64,000 nucleotides of DNA. Source: Lentisphaerota bacterium (GTDB lineage Bacteria; Verrucomicrobiota; Lentisphaeria; Victivallales; Victivallaceae). Positions 1 through 7,960 of the stretch are shown in pieces. Both the position numbers and the translations under genes were made by a program. The notes beneath the pieces are model-generated. The model was given only the letters and a program-made list of their open reading frames with translations, had not been told where the DNA came from and did no database searches. The stretch covers positions 18,663 to 82,662 of the forward strand of contig SUWJ01000009.1 in assembly GCA_015061545.1 (NCBI GenBank). The letters run 5' to 3'. The first letter of the stretch is position 1. Every line of letters begins with the position of its first letter.

Positions 1-1
1 C

Positions 2-463
2 GGGCCGGTACGTCAGGCGCTGCGCAGCAAACTCGGTCCTAAAATCGGCACCAAGGCGCTGGCGGCGGTGGAAAAAGATTTTGATTTCAAATTTCTGCCC
101 GCAGAGGCCGATAAATTTATCGAATGTGCCGGCAACGGCTTTGCCGATGACCAATTTGAGCAGATCGTGGAATTCATGGCCGGCAAGCGACCGTCGGAAG
201 TGCCTGAAAACGAGTTGGATCTCCCCGGTGGAGCCAAATGTATGGTGTTGATTTTTGACGGGGTGGATGCGGTTGCCAAAATCCGTACCATTCTCGGACC
301 GACCAATCCGGCGCAGGCAACAGGCGGAACTGTTCGCTACGACTTTGGTACCAACATTATGGTCAACGCCTCTCACGCCTCGGATTCGGTTGAAAGTTAC
401 GAGCGTGAAGGCAGAATCGTCCGCGTCAACGAAAATAAAATATCTGAATTGGCGGCGCTGTAA
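2..463 (+). CDS. ndk: Nucleoside diphosphate kinase, 5'-truncated by the window edge
   Basis: The frame is open from base 2, with no start codon before the GTG at 68, so only the C-terminal ~154 residues are present. The signature is the NDK core: an IVEFM helix, ILGPTNP, a T-x-R-x-D-F-G stretch and NASHASDS, whose His is the phospho-accepting residue (family knowledge). NDKs transfer the gamma phosphate from ATP to other nucleoside diphosphates in the cytoplasm. An insertion of about 15 residues after EFMAGK is longer than in typical 140-residue NDKs, so this may be an extended form. A bidirectional terminator follows. Confidence 0.8.
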   Translation, partial: GPVRQALRSKLGPKIGTKALAAVEKDFDFKFLPAEADKFIECAGNGFADDQFEQIVEFMAGKRPSEVPENELDLPGGAKCMVLIFDGVDAVAKIRTILGPTNPAQATGGTVRYDFGTNIMVNASHASDSVESYEREGRIVRVNENKISELAAL

Positions 464-500
464 TTACCGCCTGCACCGCAGGGAACTCTTCAACTCCTGC

Positions 501-557
501 AAAAAAATCCGACACTTCCCGTCTGAATTTGCACGAAGAAGTGTCGGAATTTTTTTA
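501..557. terminator. Bidirectional Rho-independent terminator
   Basis: Perfect 11-bp arms (TCCGACACTTC at 508-518 and its complement at 538-548) are flanked by an A7 run on the left and a T run on the right. It can stop both the plus-strand ndk transcript and the minus-strand envelope operon that ends at 611. Confidence 0.85.
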
Positions 558-610
558 ATAATTACTGCAGTATGCCGCAGTTCGGCAAGCGGCAAAATTT
601 GCCCGCAAGG

Positions 611-1357
611 TCATTGCAGTTTGCCGGCAAGATCCCGCAGCGCCATATTCATTGCCTGTTTCATCAGTCGGGGATAAATCGTTACATCTTCAGATTGCCG
701 GTAGATCCAATGATTCACATAGTCGCTGTTGTAATAGCTGTATTGCCAGAGTACCTTGCCGCCGGAACGCTCGATCAGCTCAAAGGTAACTGCCAGTTCG
801 TTGACCGAATCCCCCATCGGCGCGCCTAATATCCACAATACCGGCGCCGCCAGATAGGTTATGCAGTATTGATAGTAATGCCCTGAATAACGGGTACTGT
901 GAACTTTGCCGCGCCAGATATAATCTGTATTTGCCTGCTTGAGATCATTGGCTTTGATCACCTTTTTGAACAAGCCCGAAGCGTTCAGACTCTGCATGGC
1001 CGCATCTGCCAGATCGTTGGAAACATCGAAATGAAACCGCCCCAGCGTAACGAAATCTTTGCTCGCTTCCGGAATCTCTTTCTTTACCCCTGCAAAGGGG
1101 AACAACGGCAGAAATCCCCAGTAAAACGATCCGCTGTCACCGGGCATGGAAATTTCATCATCCACGCCGGGGATCCCGGCTCCGCGCTGATCCATAAACG
1201 GCATAACTGCAATACTTTTGCTGCCGCTGCCCGATTCCTGCAAACGGATCATACTTCCGGGAGCTGAAGAATATTCAAATTTGGCAACGCTGGTACAGCC
1301 GCAAAAAAACGCCGCCGTCAGCAACGCGCCCCAAGTTGTCAACAGATACTTTTTCAT
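611..1357 (-). CDS. Exported lipoprotein, CsgG/LpoB-like fold suspected
   Basis: Last gene of the minus-strand envelope run. The ATG at 1357 is preferred over upstream in-frame starts because a GGGGGAG ribosome site lies about 8 nt before it. The N-terminus is a lipoprotein signal ending FFCGC, so acylation at that Cys is expected. The body begins with KSIAVMPFMDQRG, the strand-then-'PF.D.R' opening seen in CsgG/LpoB-like periplasmic proteins, followed by a helix with SGLFKKV. No family can be named with certainty. It sits 31 bp downstream of an LpoB-like gene, which suggests a shared cell-envelope role. Confidence 0.6.
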   Translation of the reverse strand: MKKYLLTTWGALLTAAFFCGCTSVAKFEYSSAPGSMIRLQESGSGSKSIAVMPFMDQRGAGIPGVDDEISMPGDSGSFYWGFLPLFPFAGVKKEIPEASKDFVTLGRFHFDVSNDLADAAMQSLNASGLFKKVIKANDLKQANTDYIWRGKVHSTRYSGHYYQYCITYLAAPVLWILGAPMGDSVNELAVTFELIERSGGKVLWQYSYYNSDYVNHWIYRQSEDVTIYPRLMKQAMNMALRDLAGKLQ

Positions 1358-1388
1358 AAACATCACTCCCCCTTTCCGGGCTTCTGTT

Positions 1389-2036
1389 TTACCAGCCGAA
1401 ACTTCCGCGCTGCTTCATAAACCCCAGCTGTTTGGTGTACTTCCACATAACCAGCCCGGTTTTGACATCGGCCATTTCCATAACAAAAGTACGGACCACG
1501 GCACGGCGGCCGTCATCGCTGACTGTATTGCTGATTACTTTGGGACGCAGCACCAGCCGTGCCGCCTGCAAAGTTCCGCGCTGAGCAACGGTACTTTGAT
1601 CAAAGTTTTCATCGTTTTCCAACTCGCGGGAAGCAGCGATCGCCTGAGTGCGCCCCACGCCTTCCGCCAAAGTAACCTCCACATGACCGGAGTTGAGCAG
1701 CGCTTCGTTGATCATATCGGTCATTTCGGTCACGTTCAAATCCGGGTCGTCGGTATCGTTGATCACCCGGTCGAGTTTCAAAACCGGGATCGCATCAGGA
1801 TCTTTCTTTTCCAAACGGTATTTGCGCAAAAATGAGCTGAACTTGGGGCTGGTGGTCGCCGAACGCACCGCCGCAATAGCCACTTCCCGGAACTCTTCGC
1901 TGGATACATTGCTTTCCTGACGGATATTGTGTTTGGTCGCAGCTGGATCGTAAATAATAGTGGTGGGGCCCGAAGCACAGCCCGCCAGAAGTGCGCTGAC
2001 GACAACGGCAGAAATCATCAAACAGCTTTTTTTCAT
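1389..2036 (-). CDS. lpoB: LpoB-type penicillin-binding protein activator lipoprotein
   Basis: 215 residues with a lipobox (LLAGC) and a globular domain with the LpoB/COG3417 pattern: an LKLDRVINDT strand, MTDMINEALLNSG helix, then VEVTLAEG and a final strand pair ending GLVMWKY. In enterobacteria LpoB is an outer-membrane lipoprotein that stimulates PBP1B. In this organism only the fold and the neighbourhood support that role. The next gene upstream is YcfL-like, matching the ycfL-lpoB pairing of E. coli. A strong AAGGAG site precedes the ATG. The gap to the upstream gene is 39 bp, consistent with one operon. Confidence 0.7.
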   Translation of the reverse strand: MKKSCLMISAVVVSALLAGCASGPTTIIYDPAATKHNIRQESNVSSEEFREVAIAAVRSATTSPKFSSFLRKYRLEKKDPDAIPVLKLDRVINDTDDPDLNVTEMTDMINEALLNSGHVEVTLAEGVGRTQAIAASRELENDENFDQSTVAQRGTLQAARLVLRPKVISNTVSDDGRRAVVRTFVMEMADVKTGLVMWKYTKQLGFMKQRGSFGW

Positions 2037-2075
2037 ATTTTCATCTCCTTATATTATTAAAGTTCAATTTTATGC

Positions 2076-2534
2076 TTACTGAGCTTCCCGAAGACTTACT
2101 TTGAAATCTTTGCAATCTTTATTGGGAGCCACCGAGCGCAAATAGACGGTTTCGCCGGGAATAACGGTAATATCCTGCCAATCCGACAGGATCGTTTCCA
2201 CCGCCATGCCATCGCCGGAAAACCAGGTGAATTTGTAGCGGATCTTATAAGGATTTTCGTTGGTGGCGCTGCTCCAGAACTGATCCCACACCCCGGTACG
2301 GACGTTTATTGCTTCCACCTGCGCCTGCATCAGACCGTCTGCGGTTTGCGAAGTTACAATACGCGTAAGCGCCAGACGATCCCGCAGAAAACCATCGGTA
2401 ACAAAACGGGCGTCGCGGATAACATTCGGCGTCATGTGTTTATCGGCATTTTCCACGGTGTTGACCGTATTCTGACAACCGATTGCCGCCATTATTGCTG
2501 CCGCGCAGAATGCAGTTAAAAAGTGTTGCTTCAT
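2076..2534 (-). CDS. YcfL-like (DUF1425) exported lipoprotein
   Basis: 152 residues with a lipoprotein-type signal (AAIGC). The C-terminal half matches the DUF1425/YcfL pattern: YKIRYKFTWFSGDGMAV, then a strand with the 'W..ITVIPGETVYL' pattern and a VAPNK segment. YcfL family members are small envelope proteins of unknown activity, found next to lpoB (family knowledge). The preceding gene is COG3014-like and the following one LpoB-like, so the trio YcfL-LpoB-COG3014 is intact here. AAGGAGGAG ribosome site. Confidence 0.7.
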   Translation of the reverse strand: MKQHFLTAFCAAAIMAAIGCQNTVNTVENADKHMTPNVIRDARFVTDGFLRDRLALTRIVTSQTADGLMQAQVEAINVRTGVWDQFWSSATNENPYKIRYKFTWFSGDGMAVETILSDWQDITVIPGETVYLRSVAPNKDCKDFKVSLREAQ

Positions 2535-2553
2535 AATTTCAACTCCTCCTTGC

Positions 2554-4038
2554 TTATCTTGAGTTTATCGGTAAAATATGACAATGTATATTGCTGCGGG
2601 AGGGAGCGCTGATCAAAACTATTGCCGAATTGCACTCCGCTTCGGGCGGCAGTTCCAAAGTGATTTGCTGTTCGCTTTTGCCGTTCAGCACTATTTCCAG
2701 TTTCCGATCCTGCGGCATCGGCAGCTGGGTAAAGATAAATTCCCTGGGCAGGATCTCCCACGAACGGGTGTCGGCAGTATTGACCGCGGCGTTATAAATA
2801 CTTGTTGCCAGAAAAACCCCTGCCGCCAACGCCTGATCCTGCTGCGCCAAAGCAGCGGTGGCTCCGTAGCGGATCGCTTCCTTTATTGCAGTTATCAGTA
2901 CCGTGCGGGCAATAATACCGGGCAGGCGCTGTTCAAACTCCTGCGCAATGATCCCGTCCATATCCGCCAACGGCCATAACAGATAATCCTTCTGAGCAGT
3001 TTTTACTGTACAGCCGGTAAAATCCGCTTCATAAAACTCACACCCCGGCCACGCCGCCATAACCGGGAAAGATACCGATATTTCTTTGAATGTCGCGCTG
3101 CGCCCCAGCGAACCGATAACGTAAAGGCTGTTTTTATCCAGCGGGAAATCAAACGGTTTGACTTGCTGCAATGCTTCAGGTATCTCCCGGTTGCTCAATT
3201 TGAGCGCAGTAACATAATAGCGTCTGGTCAAAGGATTTTCGGGCATTGCTGTATAGAGGCGCTGCAAGTCGATCCTGGCATTGTCGTAATTGCCGTCCAG
3301 CAGCGACCCCAGCGCCGAGAGATAGGTGCAAACGGGGTTCAAAAAATTGCCGTACCCCCGATGAGCAACTTTACGTGCCTGCTCAAAGTTGGTTTTGAAA
3401 GCAGCATTGCCCCCATTGGCGGCAAGGTCGTCGGAATCGAACTCTTTATATTTCTGTTCGACTTGAGGATTGCTCTTGCGTAATTGGGCAATATCGGCAT
3501 TTTCGTTTTCAAAAAACTTCTGATAATCGTCCTGCACCTTTTTCTGTTCATTACGCAGCCGTTTGAGCTGGGCGCGGAAGGCATCTTCCCGTCCATCGCC
3601 CAGATAAGCCAACGCTTTATAAAAGGCTATCGCCACGCGGTCGCGGCAAAGTCCGCGGTAAGGCAATGCATTCAGATTAGTCAACAGCGCGCCGCTTTCC
3701 GCTGCCGCATCACGGGCGCTTACTACTGCGCGGAAATCGTAATCTTCGATAAGTTTTTCCGCCCGGGTAAAATGCCCGATGCTCCGTTGATAATTGCCGA
3801 TGTGGAAATAAAAACTGCCTGCCTCCAGCTGCCACATAAGCTCATCGCCGCTGTCAGAAGTATATTCGAGTTCTTCGGTGATCTTCTGCTGTACAGCATC
3901 GTTTTCCCCGCGCATATAGCAGGCCATCATCTCCTGTTTCTGCGTATGGGCATCGGTCCACACCGAACAACCGGTCAACCCGGTGACCGCAGTCAGAACA
4001 AGAGTGTGAAAAAGCAGTTTACCATTTATAATCTTCAT
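2554..4038 (-). CDS. COG3014-like exported TPR lipoprotein
   Basis: 494 residues. A signal peptide ends in a lipobox (LTGC), followed by helical repeats from about residue 35 to 300 that look like TPR units (for example MWQLEAGSFYFHIGNYQRSIGHFTRAEKLI). The C-terminal region is beta-rich and ends in RDRKLEIVLNGKSEQQ-type strands. Layout and neighbours match the COG3014 lipoproteins often encoded beside YcfL and LpoB homologues. Molecular role unknown; a scaffold for envelope protein complexes is inferred from the TPRs. The ribosome site is weak (GGGA directly before ATG), with a GC-rich leader that could pair with itself. Confidence 0.6.
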   Translation of the reverse strand: MKIINGKLLFHTLVLTAVTGLTGCSVWTDAHTQKQEMMACYMRGENDAVQQKITEELEYTSDSGDELMWQLEAGSFYFHIGNYQRSIGHFTRAEKLIEDYDFRAVVSARDAAAESGALLTNLNALPYRGLCRDRVAIAFYKALAYLGDGREDAFRAQLKRLRNEQKKVQDDYQKFFENENADIAQLRKSNPQVEQKYKEFDSDDLAANGGNAAFKTNFEQARKVAHRGYGNFLNPVCTYLSALGSLLDGNYDNARIDLQRLYTAMPENPLTRRYYVTALKLSNREIPEALQQVKPFDFPLDKNSLYVIGSLGRSATFKEISVSFPVMAAWPGCEFYEADFTGCTVKTAQKDYLLWPLADMDGIIAQEFEQRLPGIIARTVLITAIKEAIRYGATAALAQQDQALAAGVFLATSIYNAAVNTADTRSWEILPREFIFTQLPMPQDRKLEIVLNGKSEQQITLELPPEAECNSAIVLISAPSRSNIHCHILPINSR

Positions 4039-4075
4039 TCCCTGTTACCCCGTGGGACACCCCGCTGCAAACTGA

Positions 4076-5080
4076 TTATTTATTTTTGAATGCGGGCAAT
4101 TTGAGCAAAGCAGGAGTCAACTGTTTGAGCGATTCAGAAACCATATACTTGGTGTAATCTTTTTCGGTCCAATCTTTGGTGATGCTGCGACCGATCTTGC
4201 GGAACTCGACTTTGGTTTCAAAAGGAATACTGCCGACAACATTGCCGCTGGCAGTTTCGATCACCCGCACGCTGCCTTCCAGATAGCCTGTATAATAGGT
4301 GCCGCTGGCGCCGCTTTCGCTGACGTTGTATTTGGTTGCCACTACTTCGTAACGGCTGATATTGGGCATGATCAGATTTTTGACTTCCAAAAGTTCCCCC
4401 ACCTTGCGATAGGTCTTGGGTTCCATTTTTTCCAATGCGCCCAATTTATTTTTTTCCAGAATATTTTTCACCGATTGCAGATTCTGCAGCGGCATTCCGC
4501 CATTGATCAAAGCTGCTTCCAGACGGCTGGAAAATTCCGTACTCATAAATTCAGGCAACGCACCCGATTTGCTGTACGGCTGCAAAAGCGCCGAACGCGC
4601 CATATTTTTGTTATCGGCAAGCAATTTACTGACTGTATCTTCGATCCGATCCGCCAATTCGTCAATGCTATCCACCCGCAAATTGGCGGTACGCTGCTGA
4701 TCGATTTCCCCCGTGGAGGCATCAATGATCCGCAAAGTGCAATTAATTTTGCTGCCCAGCTGATTGAGTTCGGAAACGAGTATATATTTCACTCCCGAAA
4801 GTTTGCCCAGCTGCGCCTTTTGTTTTTCGTTGAGATTGACCAGATCCGAACTGTGAACCAACCCGATTTCAGTGAGCATCTGCTTGAGTGCCGCACGGGA
4901 AATAAGCTGATACTCTTTGGAATTGATCGACGACTCCAATATTCCCCACAATGCTGCCAGATCGCTTGCACGCATCTTGCTGCTGCTGATCGGCTCTGCC
5001 ACCGCCAGTTTATCTGTTGCAGTACAATTTACCGCTGTCAAACCGCCCAGAATCATCAACCAACAGAATAATTTTTTCAT
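4076..5080 (-). CDS. Exported CsgG/LpoB-superfamily protein
   Basis: 334 residues with a signal peptide (MKKLFCWLMILGGLTAVNC; the Cys could be a lipidation site). Residues ~25-140 follow the CsgG/TolB-N fold: a DLAALWGILESSI helix, an 'ISR..LKQMLTEIGL' segment, then GKLSGVKYILVSELNQLGSKINCTLRIIDASTGEI, a pattern typical of CsgG-like proteins. A second half (~170-330) repeats a related pattern (AALINGG, VGELLEVKNLIM, VRVIETASGNVVGSIPF), so this may be an internal duplication. Probably periplasmic. It lies 15 bp from the next CsgG-like gene, within the same operon. Function not known. Confidence 0.6.
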   Translation of the reverse strand: MKKLFCWLMILGGLTAVNCTATDKLAVAEPISSSKMRASDLAALWGILESSINSKEYQLISRAALKQMLTEIGLVHSSDLVNLNEKQKAQLGKLSGVKYILVSELNQLGSKINCTLRIIDASTGEIDQQRTANLRVDSIDELADRIEDTVSKLLADNKNMARSALLQPYSKSGALPEFMSTEFSSRLEAALINGGMPLQNLQSVKNILEKNKLGALEKMEPKTYRKVGELLEVKNLIMPNISRYEVVATKYNVSESGASGTYYTGYLEGSVRVIETASGNVVGSIPFETKVEFRKIGRSITKDWTEKDYTKYMVSESLKQLTPALLKLPAFKNK

Positions 5081-5095
5081 TGCACTCCACCTTTC

Positions 5096-6100
5096 TTATT
5101 TGCTGCTTTCCGGCATGGCAGTTACCTTGATCTTGTTCTTGCGACCGGGTTTGCAGACCGAATAAAAATCATCTGCCGCTTCCGCCAGCGCCGACTGCAT
5201 AAGTTTCTGGAATATATCGTTGCTCAGCGGCACTTCGCTTACGGGGCGCTGCACACGGTAAGAACCTGTATAGACATTGCTGTAAACCGTTCCCTGCGCC
5301 ACCAGATCCACCATTTTGATTATCACATCCAGCTCAAAGACCAGCGTCTGAGTTTCAATGCCATACCCTTTGAACTTCTTTTCCGCCGAACGGATATCCG
5401 ATACGGTACCGTAGATCAGATGAGTTGCCCCGCTCTGAACGGCAAGTTTGCGCAGGTAATTTTTGGGAAAATTCTTGTCGCGCCGGAGTTTATCCATTGC
5501 CTTGAGGACAATATCGGAGTCCACACAGCTGAAAACGTCGCTGTAGCGCCCCAGATATGCTTCCAGATAATCGGCGCCGATCACCATGGGCCGGGCGGGA
5601 CCATTGACCACTTTGTGATACAGCGCCAGCGCTTTTTCGCGGTCAAACTGATTATCTTCGATTTGCGCCTGCCGGTTGGCTTCGTTGGTACGCGCCATAT
5701 CTTCGGCATCTGCCAGGCGCACCCATCCCTGCATGATACGGCACATTGATTCGCTGTCATTCAAAGTCAGCGAAGACATTGCCGGAATTTGGATCGGGCG
5801 GTTTTTATGATCCAGAAAACGCTTCTGCCCTTCGGTATCTATGGAGATAAAATCCAGCACACAAACTTTAAATCTGCCGTCTTCAGCTTTTTTCTCAGCC
5901 TTCTTCTCAATCTTTTTTTCCGCCGCCTTTTCTGCTGCTTCAGCTTTTTCCGTTGCCTTTTCTGCTGCTTCAGTTTTTTCCGCCGCAGCAGCAGTTTGGG
6001 CTGATTTCACTTCAGCGGCCCCGACTTCATTGGCGGACAAATTCCCCGCATAGAGCATACTCAAAGCAAGCAGCAAAGAACAGATCGTGATTTTATTCAT
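5096..6100 (-). CDS. Exported CsgG-like protein with Lys/Ala/Glu-rich spacer
   Basis: 334 residues: signal peptide, then a low-complexity region (~28-75) rich in EKAEAAEKA repeats that likely forms a long helix or spacer, then a globular domain from FKVCVLDFISI onward. The tail contains SGATHLIYGTVSDIRS and a 'LDVIIKMVDLVAQGTVYS' strand pair, the CsgG/LpoB-like pattern. GGAGGAGGT ribosome site directly upstream. First of six exported proteins after a 143-bp gap that separates it from the two SPFH genes. The spacer could let the domain reach across the periplasm or peptidoglycan (inference). Confidence 0.6.
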   Translation of the reverse strand: MNKITICSLLLALSMLYAGNLSANEVGAAEVKSAQTAAAAEKTEAAEKATEKAEAAEKAAEKKIEKKAEKKAEDGRFKVCVLDFISIDTEGQKRFLDHKNRPIQIPAMSSLTLNDSESMCRIMQGWVRLADAEDMARTNEANRQAQIEDNQFDREKALALYHKVVNGPARPMVIGADYLEAYLGRYSDVFSCVDSDIVLKAMDKLRRDKNFPKNYLRKLAVQSGATHLIYGTVSDIRSAEKKFKGYGIETQTLVFELDVIIKMVDLVAQGTVYSNVYTGSYRVQRPVSEVPLSNDIFQKLMQSALAEAADDFYSVCKPGRKNKIKVTAMPESSK

Positions 6101-6200
6101 ACCTCCTCCTTATTTTCCTGACTGTTCGGTCCATCCCCTCTTTTCAAATTGCGGTGTTTCCTGCCCGGCTGAACCGACCGGGGAACCCGCTTTCACGGTA

Positions 6201-6237
6201 TTATCGGCACCGGGTTTTACCTGCCCGGAGCCGATAA
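6201..6237 (-). other. Hairpin between SPFH genes and exported-protein genes
   Basis: TTATCGGC and CCGGG are repeated in inverse order as CCCGG and GCCGATAA, giving 13 of 14 pairs around a 9-nt loop. There is no T run on the minus strand, so it is not a standard terminator. It could be a processing or stability element that sets different levels for the two halves of the cluster. Confidence 0.4.
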
Positions 6238-6243
6238 CTGATC

Positions 6244-7947
6244 TTACTTTTTAACTTGCAGCGAACCTGATTTAAGATCGGTCCACAACGTGCCGTCACC
6301 CGCGTAAATCACCTGCAATTTGAGTTTGGGATTGAGTTTTTCCACCAGACTCAAATCCGCCAGTACGCCGCTGGCCCCCAAAGCCTGCGCTTTCATGCCC
6401 GTACCCAGTGCAATTTCATTTTCGCGGATAAATTTGACCTGCACGGCAGTTTCACCCTTGAGCTTGTTTCTGGCGGCATCCATCTGCGAACGCTGCAGCT
6501 GCAGTTTGGCTACTTCCAAATCGGTTTCAGCGGCGATCATCCGCACCGCCTGACGCTGTTCGGCTTCAATTTCCGCTACGATCTTGCGGGTTTCCTGCTC
6601 GATTTCTTTGCGCTTCTGGTCGATCATGGCAGTTTGCGAATTAAGTTCGGCTTCGATCTTGGCAGTTTCCTGCAGCGAATAGTTGGTCAGATTCTGCTCC
6701 ACCGCCAGACTGGCTTCCTGAATCGGTTTGAGAATATTTTCAGGAATCGTCACATTGCGGATGATCGCGTTGTGTACCACAATGGATTTTTCGCGCAAGA
6801 CTTTACCCAGATCGCTGCGCAGATTGTTCTGGAAGGTTTCGCGCCCTGCCCCCACAATAAAATCCTGCGCCTTATAGCTGGAGCCCTTCATCCGCGTAAC
6901 CGACAATATCTGCGGCAGAATGATCTTGGCAACCACCTGCGGCAGATCCCCGTACAGCATATAAATCTGCGCTATATGAGCCGGCATAAGTTCAAATTCC
7001 ACCGTCATATCCATCAGGATCTTGAACCCGTCGCGGGAAGGAAATTCCACAAAGCCGCCCACGCTGTAAACCATGTCAGGGGTCTGCGGAACCGTGGTTG
7101 CCGCTGCCGAAGCCGTTGCCCCCATCACCCGCCGTGCCGAAGCTGCGGGCGCTTTTTTCTTGAGCATGACCCGATTGTTCACCGCCTTGCCGTCAACTGC
7201 ACTGCGGGCAGCGGTAGAACGCGCCTGCAGCTGGGTGTTGAGCGTATTGGCGGAAATTTCGTTCAGCGTATCGCTGGCGGCTTCGATACGGTTTTTCACA
7301 GCAATAACGCTGTCTGAACCACCGGTCATAGTGACCTGATTCATCCCGATTTCGATAACATTCACCTGATATGCCCGCGGATTTATGTAGTACAATCCCG
7401 GCTGCAGGATATCGCGCAGCACCCCTTTTTCGCCCGCCCGGGCAAATTCACCGGGCTGGGCGGGTTTACCGGTCTGCGCGGTAATTACCCCCACATAGCC
7501 GAACGGGATGTTGATCGCATCGACAATGTCCACTTTGTACCCTTCCGGATTGAGGCGGTGTACACCGGGAGAAAGCACATCGCGCCACACCCCCTGATAA
7601 CTCTTATCGGGGGCAATGATCTCGCCGGGCGCCAACGCCTTGCCCACTTTGGATGTCACCACGCCGACCTTGCCGATCGGGATATTGATCGCAGGCACGA
7701 TCTTGATATCGTGCATAACCGGGTCAAGGAAATAACGGCCTTCGGGCAGCACTTCCCGCCAGATACCTTTCTCGCCCCGTTCCACCAGCAAAGTACCTGC
7801 TGCCGGGTTCTTGCCTGACTTGGCAGTAACGATCGCCATATGTTCGGGCGGAACGTAAAAGCGGCAGAAACACCAGTAGTAGATCCCGACGCCCAGCACC
7901 GCGGCAGCAACCACACTTACGGCAATGGAAATAAGATTCTTTTTCAT
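6244..7947 (-). CDS. Membrane-anchored SPFH/band-7 protein with three vault-like repeats
   Basis: 567 residues. ATG at 7947 is chosen because AAGGAG lies 9 nt upstream; an in-frame TTG at 7956 is less likely. Residues 5-28 form one membrane helix ending WCFCRF. Three tandem ~57-residue repeats follow (about 32-89, 90-147, 148-200), each with 'G.V.V....GK', a 'GVWRDVL.PG' turn and an NP before a final strand ending 'AINI'. Then an SPFH domain (~270-395) and a long coiled coil (~400-505) ending in an Ala/Gly-rich KAQALGASG segment. SPFH proteins form cage-like membrane assemblies. The repeat-SPFH-coiled-coil order recalls the major vault protein, but with a membrane anchor. Paired with the next gene, 13 bp away. 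Confidence 0.75.
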   Translation of the reverse strand: MKKNLISIAVSVVAAAVLGVGIYYWCFCRFYVPPEHMAIVTAKSGKNPAAGTLLVERGEKGIWREVLPEGRYFLDPVMHDIKIVPAINIPIGKVGVVTSKVGKALAPGEIIAPDKSYQGVWRDVLSPGVHRLNPEGYKVDIVDAINIPFGYVGVITAQTGKPAQPGEFARAGEKGVLRDILQPGLYYINPRAYQVNVIEIGMNQVTMTGGSDSVIAVKNRIEAASDTLNEISANTLNTQLQARSTAARSAVDGKAVNNRVMLKKKAPAASARRVMGATASAAATTVPQTPDMVYSVGGFVEFPSRDGFKILMDMTVEFELMPAHIAQIYMLYGDLPQVVAKIILPQILSVTRMKGSSYKAQDFIVGAGRETFQNNLRSDLGKVLREKSIVVHNAIIRNVTIPENILKPIQEASLAVEQNLTNYSLQETAKIEAELNSQTAMIDQKRKEIEQETRKIVAEIEAEQRQAVRMIAAETDLEVAKLQLQRSQMDAARNKLKGETAVQVKFIRENEIALGTGMKAQALGASGVLADLSLVEKLNPKLKLQVIYAGDGTLWTDLKSGSLQVKK

Positions 7948-7960
7948 ATTCAACAACTCC

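Noticed and set aside
5870..6010. Lys/Ala/Glu repeat tract as a possible DNA repeat array
   Set aside because: It is a coding low-complexity helix inside an intact frame; the units are imperfect and not spaced like CRISPR or satellite repeats.
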